A stretch of DNA of 37,781 bases from assembly GCA_903847285.1 (NCBI GenBank), contig CAINDH010000287.1, forward strand, positions 1 to 37,781. The letters are read 5' to 3'. Shown piece by piece: positions 8,962 through 17,118 of this stretch; the first letter of the stretch is position 1; each line of letters opens with the position of its first letter. The notes under the pieces were generated by a model. The model was given only the letters and a program-made list of their open reading frames with translations. It did not search any database and was not told the origin of the DNA. Source of the DNA: an uncultured Verrucomicrobia subdivision 3 bacterium. GTDB lineage: Bacteria > Verrucomicrobiota > Verrucomicrobiae > Limisphaerales > UBA11358. The position numbers and the translations under genes were made by a program.

Positions 8962-9324
8962 ATGGATTCCGAACTTCAATCCGCCGCTGCCGCCCTCGGT
9001 CTGGAAAAATTCCATCGCCACATCTTCCTCTGCGTGGACGCGGAAAAACCCAAGTGCGCCCCACCGGAGCAGGCGGCTGCGTCATGGGATTTTCTGAAAC
9101 GTCGCCTGAAGGAATTGAATCTTACCAGCGCAGAACCACTCGTCTATCGCACCAAGGCTGGCTGTCTGCGGGTGTGCGTGCGTGGCCCGATCGCCGTCGT
9201 TTATCCCGAAGGCGCGTGGTATCACTCGTGCAACCCTGCGGTGCTAGAACGCATCATTCAGGAGCATCTAATAGGTGGTAAAATCGTGGAGAATTTTGTG
9301 TTTGCCAGAAATCCGCTCGGCTAA
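8962..9324 (+). CDS. Thioredoxin-like [2Fe-2S] ferredoxin
   Basis: A 120-residue protein of the thioredoxin-fold [2Fe-2S] ferredoxin family. The four likely cluster ligands are Cys24, Cys32, Cys68 and Cys72, the last pair as [20 protein letters not shown] and [25 protein letters not shown] match the conserved C-terminal half. These proteins carry electrons for hydrogenases or other redox enzymes; the partner is not visible here. The C-terminal part occurs again just downstream as a decayed second copy at 9330-9458. The ATG at 8962 gives the usual short lead before RHIFLC. Confidence 0.9.
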   Translation: MDSELQSAAAALGLEKFHRHIFLCVDAEKPKCAPPEQAAASWDFLKRRLKELNLTSAEPLVYRTKAGCLRVCVRGPIAVVYPEGAWYHSCNPAVLERIIQEHLIGGKIVENFVFARNPLG

Positions 9325-9329
9325 ATTAT

Positions 9330-9458
9330 TATCCTGCCAAATACCACAACCATTATCACAGCTGCACGCCGGAAATTTTGGAGCGAATCATTCAGGAGCA
9401 TTTGATCGGCGGAAAAGTCGTTTCCGAATTCGCTTTCGCGGGAAATCCGCTCGCCTGA
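9330..9458 (+). pseudogene. Remnant of a second ferredoxin C-terminus
   Basis: Directly after the ferredoxin stop, a reading frame without a start codon encodes [18 protein letters not shown] and then IGGKVVSEFAFAGNPLA before a TGA at 9456-9458. It aligns residue by residue with the C-terminus of the upstream gene ([34 protein letters not shown]). The N-terminal two thirds, with the cluster cysteines, are absent. It is therefore a truncated duplicate or a recombination scar. Similarity upstream of 9351 is weak (YYPAKYHNHYHSC), so the left boundary is approximate. Confidence 0.88.
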
Positions 9459-9504
9459 TTTTTCCGCTCGACTTCACTGCCGCACCTTCGCAGCCTTTAC
9501 CAAC

Positions 9505-10119
9505 ATGGCGCGATTGCTGGTGAAAACTGAGGGCCTGGGTTTGAGCACGCTGGAATTACGCCTCGGCGTCAATCGCGTGGGGCGCGACCCCAAGAGCGAT
9601 TTTTACCTGCGTCACTTTTCCGTTTCCACCCATCACTGTGAACTGATTCTCTCCAATGACGGCGTGGTATTGCACGATTGTGGTTCTACCAATGGCAGCT
9701 TCGTTAACGGCCATCGCGCCACGGAAGATATCTGGCTGGAATCCGGGCAGGACCTGCGACTTGGCGACGTGGCGTTGTTTGTGGAATCTACCGATGTGCA
9801 GATTTCCATCCCCACTATCCAGCGCGACGCGCCTGCGCCGCCCCCCGTGGTGCTGGAGGACGGGGCATTGCTCTGCTCACGCCATCCGGAAAAGCCTGTT
9901 ACGTTCAAATGCACCCATTGCCGGGAAGTCATGTGCACCAGTTGCGTGCGCATGATGCGCATCCACGGCGGCAAACCGCTGTTCCTCTGCTGCCTCTGTC
10001 ACAACAAATCTGAACGCATCGTCACGGAACAGGCGCGGGAGAAAAAAGGCTTTCTCGGATTCTTGCAAGACACAGTGCGTCTGAAATTTGGCAATCCGCG
10101 GGGCGAGGATAGGAAATAA
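9505..10119 (+). CDS. FHA-domain protein with C-terminal zinc-binding domain
   Basis: A 204-residue cytosolic protein. Residues 1-95 form a forkhead-associated domain, which binds phosphothreonine peptides: GR at 26-27, a Ser41/His43-44 region and STNGSFVNG at 61-69 are the recognition motifs. After a Pro-rich linker, residues 120-170 resemble a B-box-type zinc domain, with Cys124, His127, Cys136, Cys139, Cys144, Cys147 and a later CCLCH at 162-166. The C-terminus is basic. A phosphopeptide-dependent scaffold role is inferred from the architecture. No Ser/Thr kinase lies in the window. Confidence 0.86.
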   Translation: MARLLVKTEGLGLSTLELRLGVNRVGRDPKSDFYLRHFSVSTHHCELILSNDGVVLHDCGSTNGSFVNGHRATEDIWLESGQDLRLGDVALFVESTDVQISIPTIQRDAPAPPPVVLEDGALLCSRHPEKPVTFKCTHCREVMCTSCVRMMRIHGGKPLFLCCLCHNKSERIVTEQAREKKGFLGFLQDTVRLKFGNPRGEDRK

Positions 10120-10144
10120 AAGTTGTCCGAAGTTCCAAGCTGCT

Positions 10145-10441
10145 TCACTCTTCGTCAAACTTCCGTTGCACGAGTGCTTCCAGTTCGGCGATGGCCGCCG
10201 GGGCATCTGCGCCTTTGACATGCAGGGTGACTTTGCTGCCAGGGCCGGCCGCGAGCATCATCAATCCCATGATGCTCTTGCCATTGATCTTTTCACCGTC
10301 TTTTTCCACAAAGATGTCGCTGCCAAAACGGTTCGCAATCTTGACGAACATCGCCGCCGGCCGGGCGTGGATGCCTGACTTATTGATGATGGTGAGTTCC
10401 TTGGTGTGGAAATCGCCGTCTGGAATTTTTTTAGCGCTCAT
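10145..10441 (-). CDS. ptsH: HPr phosphocarrier protein
   Basis: A 98-residue HPr-family protein. SGIHARPAAMF carries the active His25, phosphorylated by enzyme I in sugar PTS systems, and NGKSIMGLMML carries Ser56, the HPr-kinase site corresponding to Ser46 of the classic protein. GADAPAAIAELEALV is the normal C-terminal helix. It lies directly downstream of hprK on the same strand, so the regulator and its kinase are paired. No enzyme I gene is visible, so a regulatory role is more likely here than sugar uptake. The ATG at 10441 is preferred; an in-frame start six codons upstream is possible. Confidence 0.95.
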   Translation of the reverse strand: MSAKKIPDGDFHTKELTIINKSGIHARPAAMFVKIANRFGSDIFVEKDGEKINGKSIMGLMMLAAGPGSKVTLHVKGADAPAAIAELEALVQRKFDEE

Positions 10442-10496
10442 GCGTTGGGACACAGGCAAATTAAACTGCGAACTCCGTTTTCGCCAAACGAAATCT

Positions 10497-11465
10497 TCAC
10501 AATTCCGTCGCGGGGGTGCGTTCGGGAACCTTTTCGGCCATTTGCGCGAGCAGGCGTTTATTCAATTCCTCGGCGGCATTGTAGCCGGATTTCCGTAACT
10601 TCACCGCGAAGGATGCAACTTCAATGAGCCGGGCGATGTCGCGTCCGGGGCGCACGGGAATGACGACGTGCGGAATCTCCACGCCCAAAATGGGCACGGT
10701 GGCTTCGTCGAGGCCGAGCCGATCTACGTCTTTCACGTCGTCCCATGCCTTGAGGCTGACGATGAGGTCTAGATTTTTTTCTTTGCGGATGGCTTTCACG
10801 CCGAACATTTGCGCGACGTTGATGATGCCGATGCCGCGCACCTCCATGTGGTCACGCGTGAGTTCGGCGCTGGTGCAAAGCACATCCCGCCCGTCCACGA
10901 GCGTGGCGCGGACGACATCGTCGGCCACGAGGCTGTAACCGCGCTCGATGAGCGCCAGCACGGCTTCGCTTTTACCGATGCCGCTTTCGCCGCGGATGAT
11001 CACGCCGATGCCGAGGATGTCCACCATGCAACCGTGTTCGCTGGTGCGCGGGGCGAACTTCGTTTCCAGATCAATCGTCGCCTTGTTGATAAATTTCATC
11101 GTGACCAGCGGCGTGGAAAATACCGGCACGCCCGACTGTTCGGCGGCGGTGAGAAATTCCTTATCCGGCTTGAGATTGCGGCTGAAGACCACGCATGGAA
11201 TTTTGTAGGCGAACAAATACGCGTAGCGCGACTCGCGTTGCTCCTTGGACTGCTCGCGCAGATAATATACTTCCGCATGCCCCATCACCTGCATGCGTTT
11301 GTAGGCGAAGTAACGAGTGAAGCCGCTCAACGCCAAACCGGGACGGTTCACCGTCGGCTCGCGGATGATGCGATCGAGGTTGGTTTCGCCCGAGAGCAAT
11401 TTCATTTCGAGCGCGGCGCCGTGCTCCTTGAAGAACTGGCCGACGGTGACAGCTTGGCGTTCCAT
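10497..11465 (-). CDS. hprK: HPr kinase/phosphorylase
   Basis: A 322-residue bifunctional enzyme that phosphorylates HPr on serine with ATP or PPi and can reverse the reaction. The N-terminal domain spans about 1-130. The catalytic domain contains His144 (SEHGCMVDILGIGV), the P-loop GESGIGKSE at 159-167 and MEVRGIGIINV, the HprK signature. The 3' end is followed after 55 bases by ptsH. It is 88 bases downstream of lptB, and that gap holds an imperfect inverted repeat, so it may be separately regulated from the LPS genes. The length matches the family. Confidence 0.96.
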   Translation of the reverse strand: MERQAVTVGQFFKEHGAALEMKLLSGETNLDRIIREPTVNRPGLALSGFTRYFAYKRMQVMGHAEVYYLREQSKEQRESRYAYLFAYKIPCVVFSRNLKPDKEFLTAAEQSGVPVFSTPLVTMKFINKATIDLETKFAPRTSEHGCMVDILGIGVIIRGESGIGKSEAVLALIERGYSLVADDVVRATLVDGRDVLCTSAELTRDHMEVRGIGIINVAQMFGVKAIRKEKNLDLIVSLKAWDDVKDVDRLGLDEATVPILGVEIPHVVIPVRPGRDIARLIEVASFAVKLRKSGYNAAEELNKRLLAQMAEKVPERTPATEL

Positions 11466-11477
11466 GGTATGAGTTAT

Positions 11478-11548
11478 AAGTTTTTGGTTTTGAATATTAA
11501 GTTGAGTCGTTGCGTGCCGCCTAACTAAAAATTACAAACTCAAAACTT
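11478..11548 (-). repeat. Imperfect inverted repeat between lptB and hprK
   Basis: Arms at 11478-11503 and 11523-11548 are complementary at 20 of 26 positions, with a 19-base GC-rich loop between them. The arms are AT-rich, unlike the neighbouring genes. It could form a hairpin in the hprK leader or attenuate transcription from lptB. It lacks the GC-rich stem of a standard terminator. Confidence 0.6.
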
Positions 11549-11553
11549 AGAAT

Positions 11554-12351
11554 TCACAGATTAAACTCCGGCCCCAGATAAATCTCCCGAGCCTTCGGAT
11601 CGTTCGCGAGAAATTCCGCGCTGCCCTCCACCAGCACCTGGCCTTTGTGGATGATGTAGCCGCGGTCAATCAGCTTGAGCGTCTCGCGCACATTGTGGTC
11701 GGTGATCAAAATTCCCAGCCCGCGATCTTTTAGTCGGCGCACAATCTTCTGCACCTCATAAACCGCAATCGGGTCAATGCCACTGAACGGTTCGTCGAGC
11801 AGCAGCAACTTCGGACTCGTGACGAGGGCGCGGGTAATTTCCAGACGGCGTTTCTCGCCGCCGCTCAACTGATACGCCTTGCTCTTGCGAATGGGCGTTA
11901 GGTCGAGTTCTTCCAAAAGATATTTCAGCCGCACCGATTGTTCATCACGCGATAGTTTACACGTCTCCAAAATCGCCAGAATGTTTTCCTCCACCGTGAG
12001 CTTGCGAAAAACTGACGGCTCCTGCGTGAGATAGCCGATGCCTCGCCGCGCCCGCAGGTGCATCGGCAGGCCAGTGATGTCTTCCTCCAAAAAATTCACG
12101 CGGCCCTCGTCCGGCTTCACCACCCCGACGACCATGTTGAACGTCGTGGTCTTGCCCGCGCCGTTTGGGCCGAGCAGTCCGACGATTTCGCCCGCCTCGA
12201 CGTTGAGTGAAACCCCGTTCACCACGCGCCGGCTGCGATACTCTTTCACCAGACCATCGGTGGTGAGCAAAATATTCTCAGCCACGCCAGCGGCCAGCGG
12301 CGCGCCCTGCTGGTTCGTTTCGAATTCGGGATTAGATTGCGATTCGCTCAT
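11554..12351 (-). CDS. lptB: LPS export ABC transporter ATP-binding protein
   Basis: A 265-residue ATPase of the LptB2FG complex that extracts LPS from the inner membrane. It has Walker A GLLGPNGAGKTTT near 58-70, the signature LSGGEKRRLEITRAL, Walker B LLLLDEPFSGIDP and the switch His in ITDHNVRETL. The N-terminal 25 residues (SQSNPEFETNQQG) are an extra low-complexity lead. The lptF/lptG permeases are not in the window. It follows lptA by 7 bases in the kdsA-to-lptB run, which fits an LPS export operon. Confidence 0.96.
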   Translation of the reverse strand: MSESQSNPEFETNQQGAPLAAGVAENILLTTDGLVKEYRSRRVVNGVSLNVEAGEIVGLLGPNGAGKTTTFNMVVGVVKPDEGRVNFLEEDITGLPMHLRARRGIGYLTQEPSVFRKLTVEENILAILETCKLSRDEQSVRLKYLLEELDLTPIRKSKAYQLSGGEKRRLEITRALVTSPKLLLLDEPFSGIDPIAVYEVQKIVRRLKDRGLGILITDHNVRETLKLIDRGYIIHKGQVLVEGSAEFLANDPKAREIYLGPEFNL

Positions 12352-12358
12352 GCGCGGG

Positions 12359-12913
12359 TCATTTCAGAAAATTTCCCACCGGCGACGTGCTGTTCGTGTC
12401 GGTGATGCTCTGCTGCAATTCCATGGAATAGCTTTTGAAAATAAATTTATTGGCCGCGCGATCCCAGATTAAAGGCTCGCTGTTGATTACGCCTTGCGCC
12501 GTCACGACGCGCGGCGGATGTCCGGGTGTGCCGGTGAAGGTCACCGTTTCATTCGTCACCGAGTTCACCACTTTGTAATTGTAGATGGCAATGTTGGCCG
12601 TGAGATGGTTGGTCTCATGTTTTTCCGGATCCATGAAATCAATCACCACGTTGGTCTCGGCGGAGAGGTGGCTTAAGCGCTCGCTTTTCTCCGGCACGTT
12701 CACCAGCAAGCGGTCGCAATGCAGCGTGATGCGGGGATCCAGCACTACCACATGGCCAAGATAAACCAGCTGGCGCGTATTGTTGTCAAAAGTGCCGCTG
12801 TCGGAAGTGATGACGGTTTTTGCGTTGGCCGCAGTTTTTGGCAAATTAAGGTTCACCTGCGCCCAAGCCGCGCCGCTGCAAGCTGCCAGTAATAAAAATA
12901 AAAATGTTCTCAT
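12359..12913 (-). CDS. lptA: LptA/OstA-like LPS transport protein
   Basis: A 184-residue periplasmic protein with a clear signal peptide (MRTFLFLLLAACSGAAWAQ, cleavage after AWA). The OstA-like beta-jellyroll follows: TVITSDSGTFDNNTRQLVYLGHVVVLDPRITLHCDRL is the usual A-x-x-G-x-Y opening with the x-G-x-V-x-V and L-x-C-D motifs. LptA forms the periplasmic bridge carrying LPS to the outer membrane. Its ATG overlaps the stop of the upstream LptC-like gene (ATGA), and lptB follows. The call rests on fold motifs and operon position together. Confidence 0.87.
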   Translation of the reverse strand: MRTFLFLLLAACSGAAWAQVNLNLPKTAANAKTVITSDSGTFDNNTRQLVYLGHVVVLDPRITLHCDRLLVNVPEKSERLSHLSAETNVVIDFMDPEKHETNHLTANIAIYNYKVVNSVTNETVTFTGTPGHPPRVVTAQGVINSEPLIWDRAANKFIFKSYSMELQQSITDTNSTSPVGNFLK

Positions 12914-13377
12914 GGGTTCAAGGGTTTTAATAATTCGTATTCAATCTCCGTCCGCACATGGTTCGACAGCGTGAGCGACATTGCGTTCGTTGGCCACTTG
13001 ATAAAAAATCCGTCACCCTCGACTTGGAAACGTCCGTCGCCGGACAGCATTTTCAAATGCCCCGGTGAGTGCGCTTCTTTTTCCAAAAGCGCAAAGACGC
13101 AATCTGGTGCCTGGGCCGCCGCCTGCATCGTGCCGTTCGTATCAAACATTTCCACCTTGAACTGTTTCACGTTCAGCAATCCGCCGGGCAACGGCAACGC
13201 CTCAGCGCCGGATAGTCGGGTCTGGATCTTCATGTCGTTCGGCGCGTCAAAATAAAAATCAGAGCTGAAATCGGTCGCGTGCCCGAGCGGCGGCAGCGAC
13301 TGCGCCACGTCGCGGATGACAGCGGCAAATAAAATTGCCGCCAGCGACAGCCAAAAATGTTTCCCGCCCAATTTCAT
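12910..13377 (-). CDS. lptC: LptC-like LPS export protein
   Basis: A 155-residue protein with one N-terminal membrane anchor (HFWLSLAAILFAAVIRDVA) and a periplasmic beta-rich domain (DFYFDAPNDMKIQTRLSGAEALPLPGG and later DGRFQVEGDGFFIKWPTNAMSLTLSNHVRTEI). The last segment resembles the LptC/OstA repeat. In the family LptC sits on LptBFG and passes LPS to LptA. Sequence similarity is modest, so the name depends partly on position between kdsC and lptA, with ATGA overlaps on both sides. I use the ATG at 13377; an earlier in-frame start at 13407 would lie inside kdsC. Confidence 0.75.
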   Translation of the reverse strand: MKLGGKHFWLSLAAILFAAVIRDVAQSLPPLGHATDFSSDFYFDAPNDMKIQTRLSGAEALPLPGGLLNVKQFKVEMFDTNGTMQAAAQAPDCVFALLEKEAHSPGHLKMLSGDGRFQVEGDGFFIKWPTNAMSLTLSNHVRTEIEYELLKPLNP

Positions 13378-13916
13378 TCTGAATATTTTTCCACGAACGG
13401 CGTCCACTTGTCCTGCACCCGCAAAATTAATTCAATCGCCTCGCGCACCGCGCCGCGTCCGCCGGCGGCTTTCGTCGTGTAATGCGCCGCCGCTTTTGCC
13501 TCGGGCACACCGTCGCCGACGGCGATGGCCAGGCCTGCGCGTGTCAGCGGGCCGAGGTCAATGATGTCATCTCCGACAAAGCATAGTTCGCTCCAGTTCA
13601 ATCTTTCCTGCGCCAGCAACAGCTCGATCGCCGCCGTCTTGCTCGTGTGGTCGCCTTGTTGCACGAGGAAATCAATCTTCAATTCATCCGCACGCAGCTT
13701 CGTCGCCAGCGATGGCCGCGCCGAAACCCAGCCGACTTTCAGCCCCGCGCGCCGCGCCAGCACGAGGCCGAGACCATCGCGGATGTTGAACCGTTTGAAC
13801 TCGCGCTCGCCGCCGATGAAAATGGAACCGTCGGTCAGCACGCCGTCCACGTCACACAAAAATAATTTGATGCGTTTCGCTTTTATCTTCAGTGGGGATG
13901 AGATTGTTTTAGCCAT
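13374..13916 (-). CDS. kdsC: 3-deoxy-D-manno-octulosonate 8-phosphate phosphatase
   Basis: A 180-residue HAD phosphatase that releases Kdo from Kdo-8-phosphate. The DVDGVLTDG motif has Asp22 and Asp24 as catalytic residues, followed by FNIRDGLGLVLARRAGLKVGWVSAR, also typical of KdsC. The metal-binding CFVGDDIIDLGPLTRAGLAIAVGD comes later. There is no large cap domain, as expected for KdsC, which works as a tetramer. The start codon immediately follows the kdsA stop with no gap, and the stop overlaps the LptC-like start. Confidence 0.95.
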   Translation of the reverse strand: MAKTISSPLKIKAKRIKLFLCDVDGVLTDGSIFIGGEREFKRFNIRDGLGLVLARRAGLKVGWVSARPSLATKLRADELKIDFLVQQGDHTSKTAAIELLLAQERLNWSELCFVGDDIIDLGPLTRAGLAIAVGDGVPEAKAAAHYTTKAAGGRGAVREAIELILRVQDKWTPFVEKYSE

Positions 13917-14732
13917 TTAGCGCACGGCGTTAAAAATTTTCAAAAGCTTCTTCAGTGTCACATTCATCTCCGCGAGCGGAATCATGTTCGGGCCGTCGCT
14001 CATGGCTTCGTCCGGCTTGGGATGCGTTTCGATGAATAAACCATTCGCGCCGACCGCGAGCGCCGCGCTCGCAAGCACCGGGGCGAACTCACGCTGGCCG
14101 GTGGTCTTGTCGCCGCCGCCGCCGGGCTGCTGCACGGAATGCGTGGCATCGAACACCACGGGAAAGCCGAACGACTTCATGATGGGAATCGAGCGCATGT
14201 CCGCCACAAGATTGTTGTAGCCGAACGTCGTGCCGCGTTCGGTGAGGAGAATTTTTTTAGCGCCCGCCATCCGCGCTTTTTCCGCGACGCGTCCCATTTC
14301 GTTAGGCGAAAGGAACTGCCCCTTCTTGAGGTTCACGATTTTTCCCGTCGCGACGGCGGCTTCGATCAAATCCGTCTGGCGGCAGAGGAACGCGGGGATC
14401 TGCAAGATGTCCACAACCTTGCCCGCTTCCGTGGCCTGCTCTTCCGTATGCACATCGGTCACGACTGGCACGCCGAATTCCGCGCGGATGTTCGCGAGTG
14501 TCTGCAAGCCCGCCGCTATGCCCGGCCCGCGAAACGCCTTGCCAGACGTGCGGTTGGCCTTGTCAAAGCTGGCTTTGAAGACATAGAAAATATCGAGCTG
14601 CTTGCAGGTCTTGATGAGCGACGCGGCGACCGTGCGGCAGAGTTTTTCATTCTCGATCACGCATGGCCCGGCGATGAGAAAGAGGCGGCGCGGTGAATTG
14701 AGATTTTTCCAGATGGTGGTGGAATCAGGCAC
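13917..14732 (-). CDS. kdsA: 3-deoxy-8-phosphooctulonate synthase
   Basis: A 271-residue KdsA that condenses phosphoenolpyruvate and arabinose 5-phosphate to Kdo-8-phosphate for LPS. Visible motifs are LIAGPCVIEN, FKASFDKANR, NLKKGQFLSPNEM, TERGTTFGYNNLVADMRS and DATHSVQQPGG. Asn in NLKKGQ fits the metal-independent class; Cys is not at the usual metal position (AGPCVIE has its own conserved Cys). It is the first gene of the minus-strand LPS run. The start is a GTG at 14732; no ATG lies at the right place upstream. Confidence 0.96.
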   Translation of the reverse strand: MPDSTTIWKNLNSPRRLFLIAGPCVIENEKLCRTVAASLIKTCKQLDIFYVFKASFDKANRTSGKAFRGPGIAAGLQTLANIRAEFGVPVVTDVHTEEQATEAGKVVDILQIPAFLCRQTDLIEAAVATGKIVNLKKGQFLSPNEMGRVAEKARMAGAKKILLTERGTTFGYNNLVADMRSIPIMKSFGFPVVFDATHSVQQPGGGGDKTTGQREFAPVLASAALAVGANGLFIETHPKPDEAMSDGPNMIPLAEMNVTLKKLLKIFNAVR

Positions 14733-14929
14733 GCGGAAGTTTTAGCAGCGGCGCGGCGGAAAGTAAATGATGCTGGCAGGCAGCGGCGTGGCAATTTGTT
14801 CCCTAGCGGGGAGGCGGCCGCAACGGCACTGGCATGGGTTGGTGGCAAAATTCCTGTAACCACCCGCCGGGCTGTCCGTCTGCCCATTTGTAGTCCCAAC
14901 TAAAACAAACAACAACAACTCGATTGAAT
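14733..14929. other. Divergent spacer between kdsA and the EF-hand gene
   Basis: The 197 bases should hold promoters for both directions. I see no near-consensus -35/-10 pair. The last 25 bases before the plus-strand gene are A/C-rich (AACAAACAACAACAACT) and unstructured, which suggests a leader read without a Shine-Dalgarno site. Confidence 0.4.
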
Positions 14930-15217
14930 ATGAAAAAATTATTGCTCATCGCCGCGCTGTTCTGCGCCACGGCCATTGTCGTTCAGGCTGAAGACGCTGC
15001 TGCTCCGGCCAAGAAGGTCAAAAAAGAACTGACCGCTGAACAGAAGACCCTCATGGACGACATGAAGACCAAATACGACACCAACAAAGACGGCAAGCTC
15101 AGCAAAGAAGAGCGCGCCGCGATGTCCCAAGAGGACAAAGACAAGTTGGCTGCTGCTGGTCTCAGCCCGAAGAAAAAAGCGGCTCCAGCCGGCGAAGAAA
15201 AGAAGAAAAAAGAATAA
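14930..15217 (+). CDS. Small secreted EF-hand protein
   Basis: A 95-residue protein with an N-terminal signal peptide (MKKLLLIAALFCATAIVVQA, cleavage near residue 20). It is very rich in Lys, Glu and Ala. One canonical EF-hand loop is visible at residues 50-61 (DTNKDGKLSKEE), with Asp50, Asn52, Asp54, Lys56, Ser58 and Glu61 in the ligand positions, so it probably binds calcium in the periplasm. The lysine-rich tail (KKKAAPAGEEKKKKE) is disordered. A strong terminator follows, so this is a single-gene unit. An in-frame TTG six bases upstream is less likely than the ATG at 14930. Confidence 0.83.
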   Translation: MKKLLLIAALFCATAIVVQAEDAAAPAKKVKKELTAEQKTLMDDMKTKYDTNKDGKLSKEERAAMSQEDKDKLAAAGLSPKKKAAPAGEEKKKKE

Positions 15218-15237
15218 CGCCGGACGGAATCACTCTC

Positions 15238-15273
15238 AAAACGCCTCGCTGTCACCAGCGGGGCGTTTTTTTG
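15238..15273 (+). terminator. Rho-independent terminator after the EF-hand gene
   Basis: The stem AACGCCTCGCTG at 15240-15251 pairs with CAGCGGGGCGTT at 15256-15267 with one G-U pair, around the 4-base loop TCAC. A run of seven T follows (15266-15272). Confidence 0.95.
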
Positions 15274-15415
15274 TATATTTCCCCGGCCAATCTAAGGAGT
15301 TGAGGGCGTCTGGCGACTGTGAAGGGTCGAAAACCACAGGTGGGCCATGTTTTCCAATCGCACGGGCGGGCGAAGTGGCTGAATCAAGCCGACCGCAACT
15401 TGCCGGATTCGCTGT

Positions 15416-15444
15416 TTGACCATTGGCGCGCAAAAATCTAAACT
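15416..15444 (+). promoter_or_regulatory. Candidate sigma-70-type promoter of serA
   Basis: TTGACC (15416-15421) and TAAACT (15439-15444) are separated by 17 bases. The predicted transcript would start near 15451, about 24 bases before the serA ATG. The match is 5 of 6 at -35 and 4 of 6 at -10. Chance occurrence cannot be excluded. Confidence 0.5.
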
Positions 15445-15474
15445 CGCCGTCCATTTTTAGATTTTGCTTTTACT

Positions 15475-17073
15475 ATGAAAATTATCATCTGCGACCCCAT
15501 CTCGCCCAAAGGCATTGCGTTGTTGCAACAGCGTCCGGAATTTCAAGTCGTCGTGCTGCCGAAACGTTTGCCTGAAGCGGAATTGATTCCGCTCGTCGCG
15601 GACGCCACCGCGCTGGTCGTGCGTTCGGAAACGAAGGTCACCAAGGCCATCATCGCGGCGGCGAAACAGTTGCGCGTGGTCGGTCGCGCTGGGGTCGGCG
15701 TGGACAACGTCGATATTGATGCCTCGACTCAAAACGGCGTGGTGGTGATGAATACGCCCGGCGGGAACACGGTGACGACGGCAGAATTGAGCTTCACCAT
15801 GCTACTCTGTCTCGCGCGCAAAGTGCCGCAAGCACACGCGACGATGGTTGCGGGCAAATGGGACCGGAAATTATTTCAAGGTGTGGAACTCGCGGGCAAA
15901 ACGCTCGGCGTGTTGGGCATGGGCCGCATCGGCACGGAAGTCGCCAAGCGTGCCATCGCATTCGGGATGCGTGTGCTGGCTTACGATCCGTATCTCACGG
16001 AAGAACGCGCGAAAGCTATCGGCGCGGAATTCGCGGCGGACTTGGACGCGGTGTATCGCGAGGCGGATTTCATCACGGTGCATATGCCGGTGACGAAAGA
16101 GACGAAGGAAATGCTGAACGCCGCGGCGTTTGCCAAGATGAAGCCCGGCGTGAAGATTGTGAATTGTGCGCGCGGTGAAATCATTTCGGAAACAGATTTG
16201 ATTGCGGCGCTCGAATCAAACAAAGTCGCTGGCGCGGCGCTGGACGTTTTCGCCGTTGAACCGTTGCCTGCGGATCACCCGTATCGTAAGCAGCAAAATT
16301 TGATTCTCACGCCGCACCTCGGTGCCAGCACGGAAGAAGCACAGGAAAAATGCGGCATCGAAGTCGCCGAAGTCATCGCGGGTTATTTGCTCACGGGCGA
16401 AGTTCGCAACGCGGTGAATCTGCCCTATCTTGATGCGAAAACTTACGAACAGGTGAAGCCGTATCTGCCGCTCGGCGAGGCGTTGGGCAAATTGCTCGCG
16501 CAACTGTCACCCGCCAACGCCGACCGCTTGCATATCACTTACGGCGGCAATGCGCGGCTGTTGCCGAACATTGACCCAGTATCGCGCGCGATTCTGCGTG
16601 GCTTCCTCTCCACCAGCAATTTGAAGGACGTGAACAACGTCAATGTCCGTAGTGTGGCGCAGAGCATTGGTATCACGGTCGAAGAAAAGAAATCGGACGA
16701 GCCGGTAACGTTCAACGAATGGGTGCATGTCCAGGCGTTCAGTAACGGCAAAAAATTGGTTTCGGCCGGCGGCACGTTCTTCGGTTCGCCGAACAATCCG
16801 CGCATCGTCCGCCTGTTCAGCCAACCGGTAGAATTGCCGGTTACGGGCACCTTGCTACTGCTGAACAACACTGACAAGCCGGGCATCGTCGGCTTGCTCG
16901 GCACGTTGCTGGCGAAGCATGGCGTGAACATCGCGAGCATGAGCTTGAGCCGCGACACGGTAGGCGGGCTGGCGCTGACGGTCTTGAGCCTCGACAGCGT
17001 GCCGCCGCAGGCCTTGCTGGATGAATTGAAGAAAGACGCTGACATCAGCAATGTGAAGGTGGTAACCTTGTAA
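15475..17073 (+). CDS. serA: D-3-phosphoglycerate dehydrogenase
   Basis: A 532-residue SerA that oxidises 3-phosphoglycerate to 3-phosphohydroxypyruvate with NAD, the first step of serine synthesis. The Rossmann motif is LGVLGMGRIGTEVAKRA near residue 143. Arg (VNCARGEIISE), Glu (AVEPLPADHPY) and the catalytic His (LTPHLGASTEEAQ) are in place. It is the long type: an intervening domain of about 120 residues and a C-terminal ACT domain (LLNNTDKPGIVGLLGTLL and HGVNIASMSLSR) that usually binds serine for feedback control. Length is normal for this class. It begins 24 bases downstream of a good candidate promoter. Confidence 0.97.
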   Translation: MKIIICDPISPKGIALLQQRPEFQVVVLPKRLPEAELIPLVADATALVVRSETKVTKAIIAAAKQLRVVGRAGVGVDNVDIDASTQNGVVVMNTPGGNTVTTAELSFTMLLCLARKVPQAHATMVAGKWDRKLFQGVELAGKTLGVLGMGRIGTEVAKRAIAFGMRVLAYDPYLTEERAKAIGAEFAADLDAVYREADFITVHMPVTKETKEMLNAAAFAKMKPGVKIVNCARGEIISETDLIAALESNKVAGAALDVFAVEPLPADHPYRKQQNLILTPHLGASTEEAQEKCGIEVAEVIAGYLLTGEVRNAVNLPYLDAKTYEQVKPYLPLGEALGKLLAQLSPANADRLHITYGGNARLLPNIDPVSRAILRGFLSTSNLKDVNNVNVRSVAQSIGITVEEKKSDEPVTFNEWVHVQAFSNGKKLVSAGGTFFGSPNNPRIVRLFSQPVELPVTGTLLLLNNTDKPGIVGLLGTLLAKHGVNIASMSLSRDTVGGLALTVLSLDSVPPQALLDELKKDADISNVKVVTL

Positions 17074-17118
17074 CTCTGATTTTGAACTGAAACGAAACCT
17101 GCAAGTCCAATTGACCAA

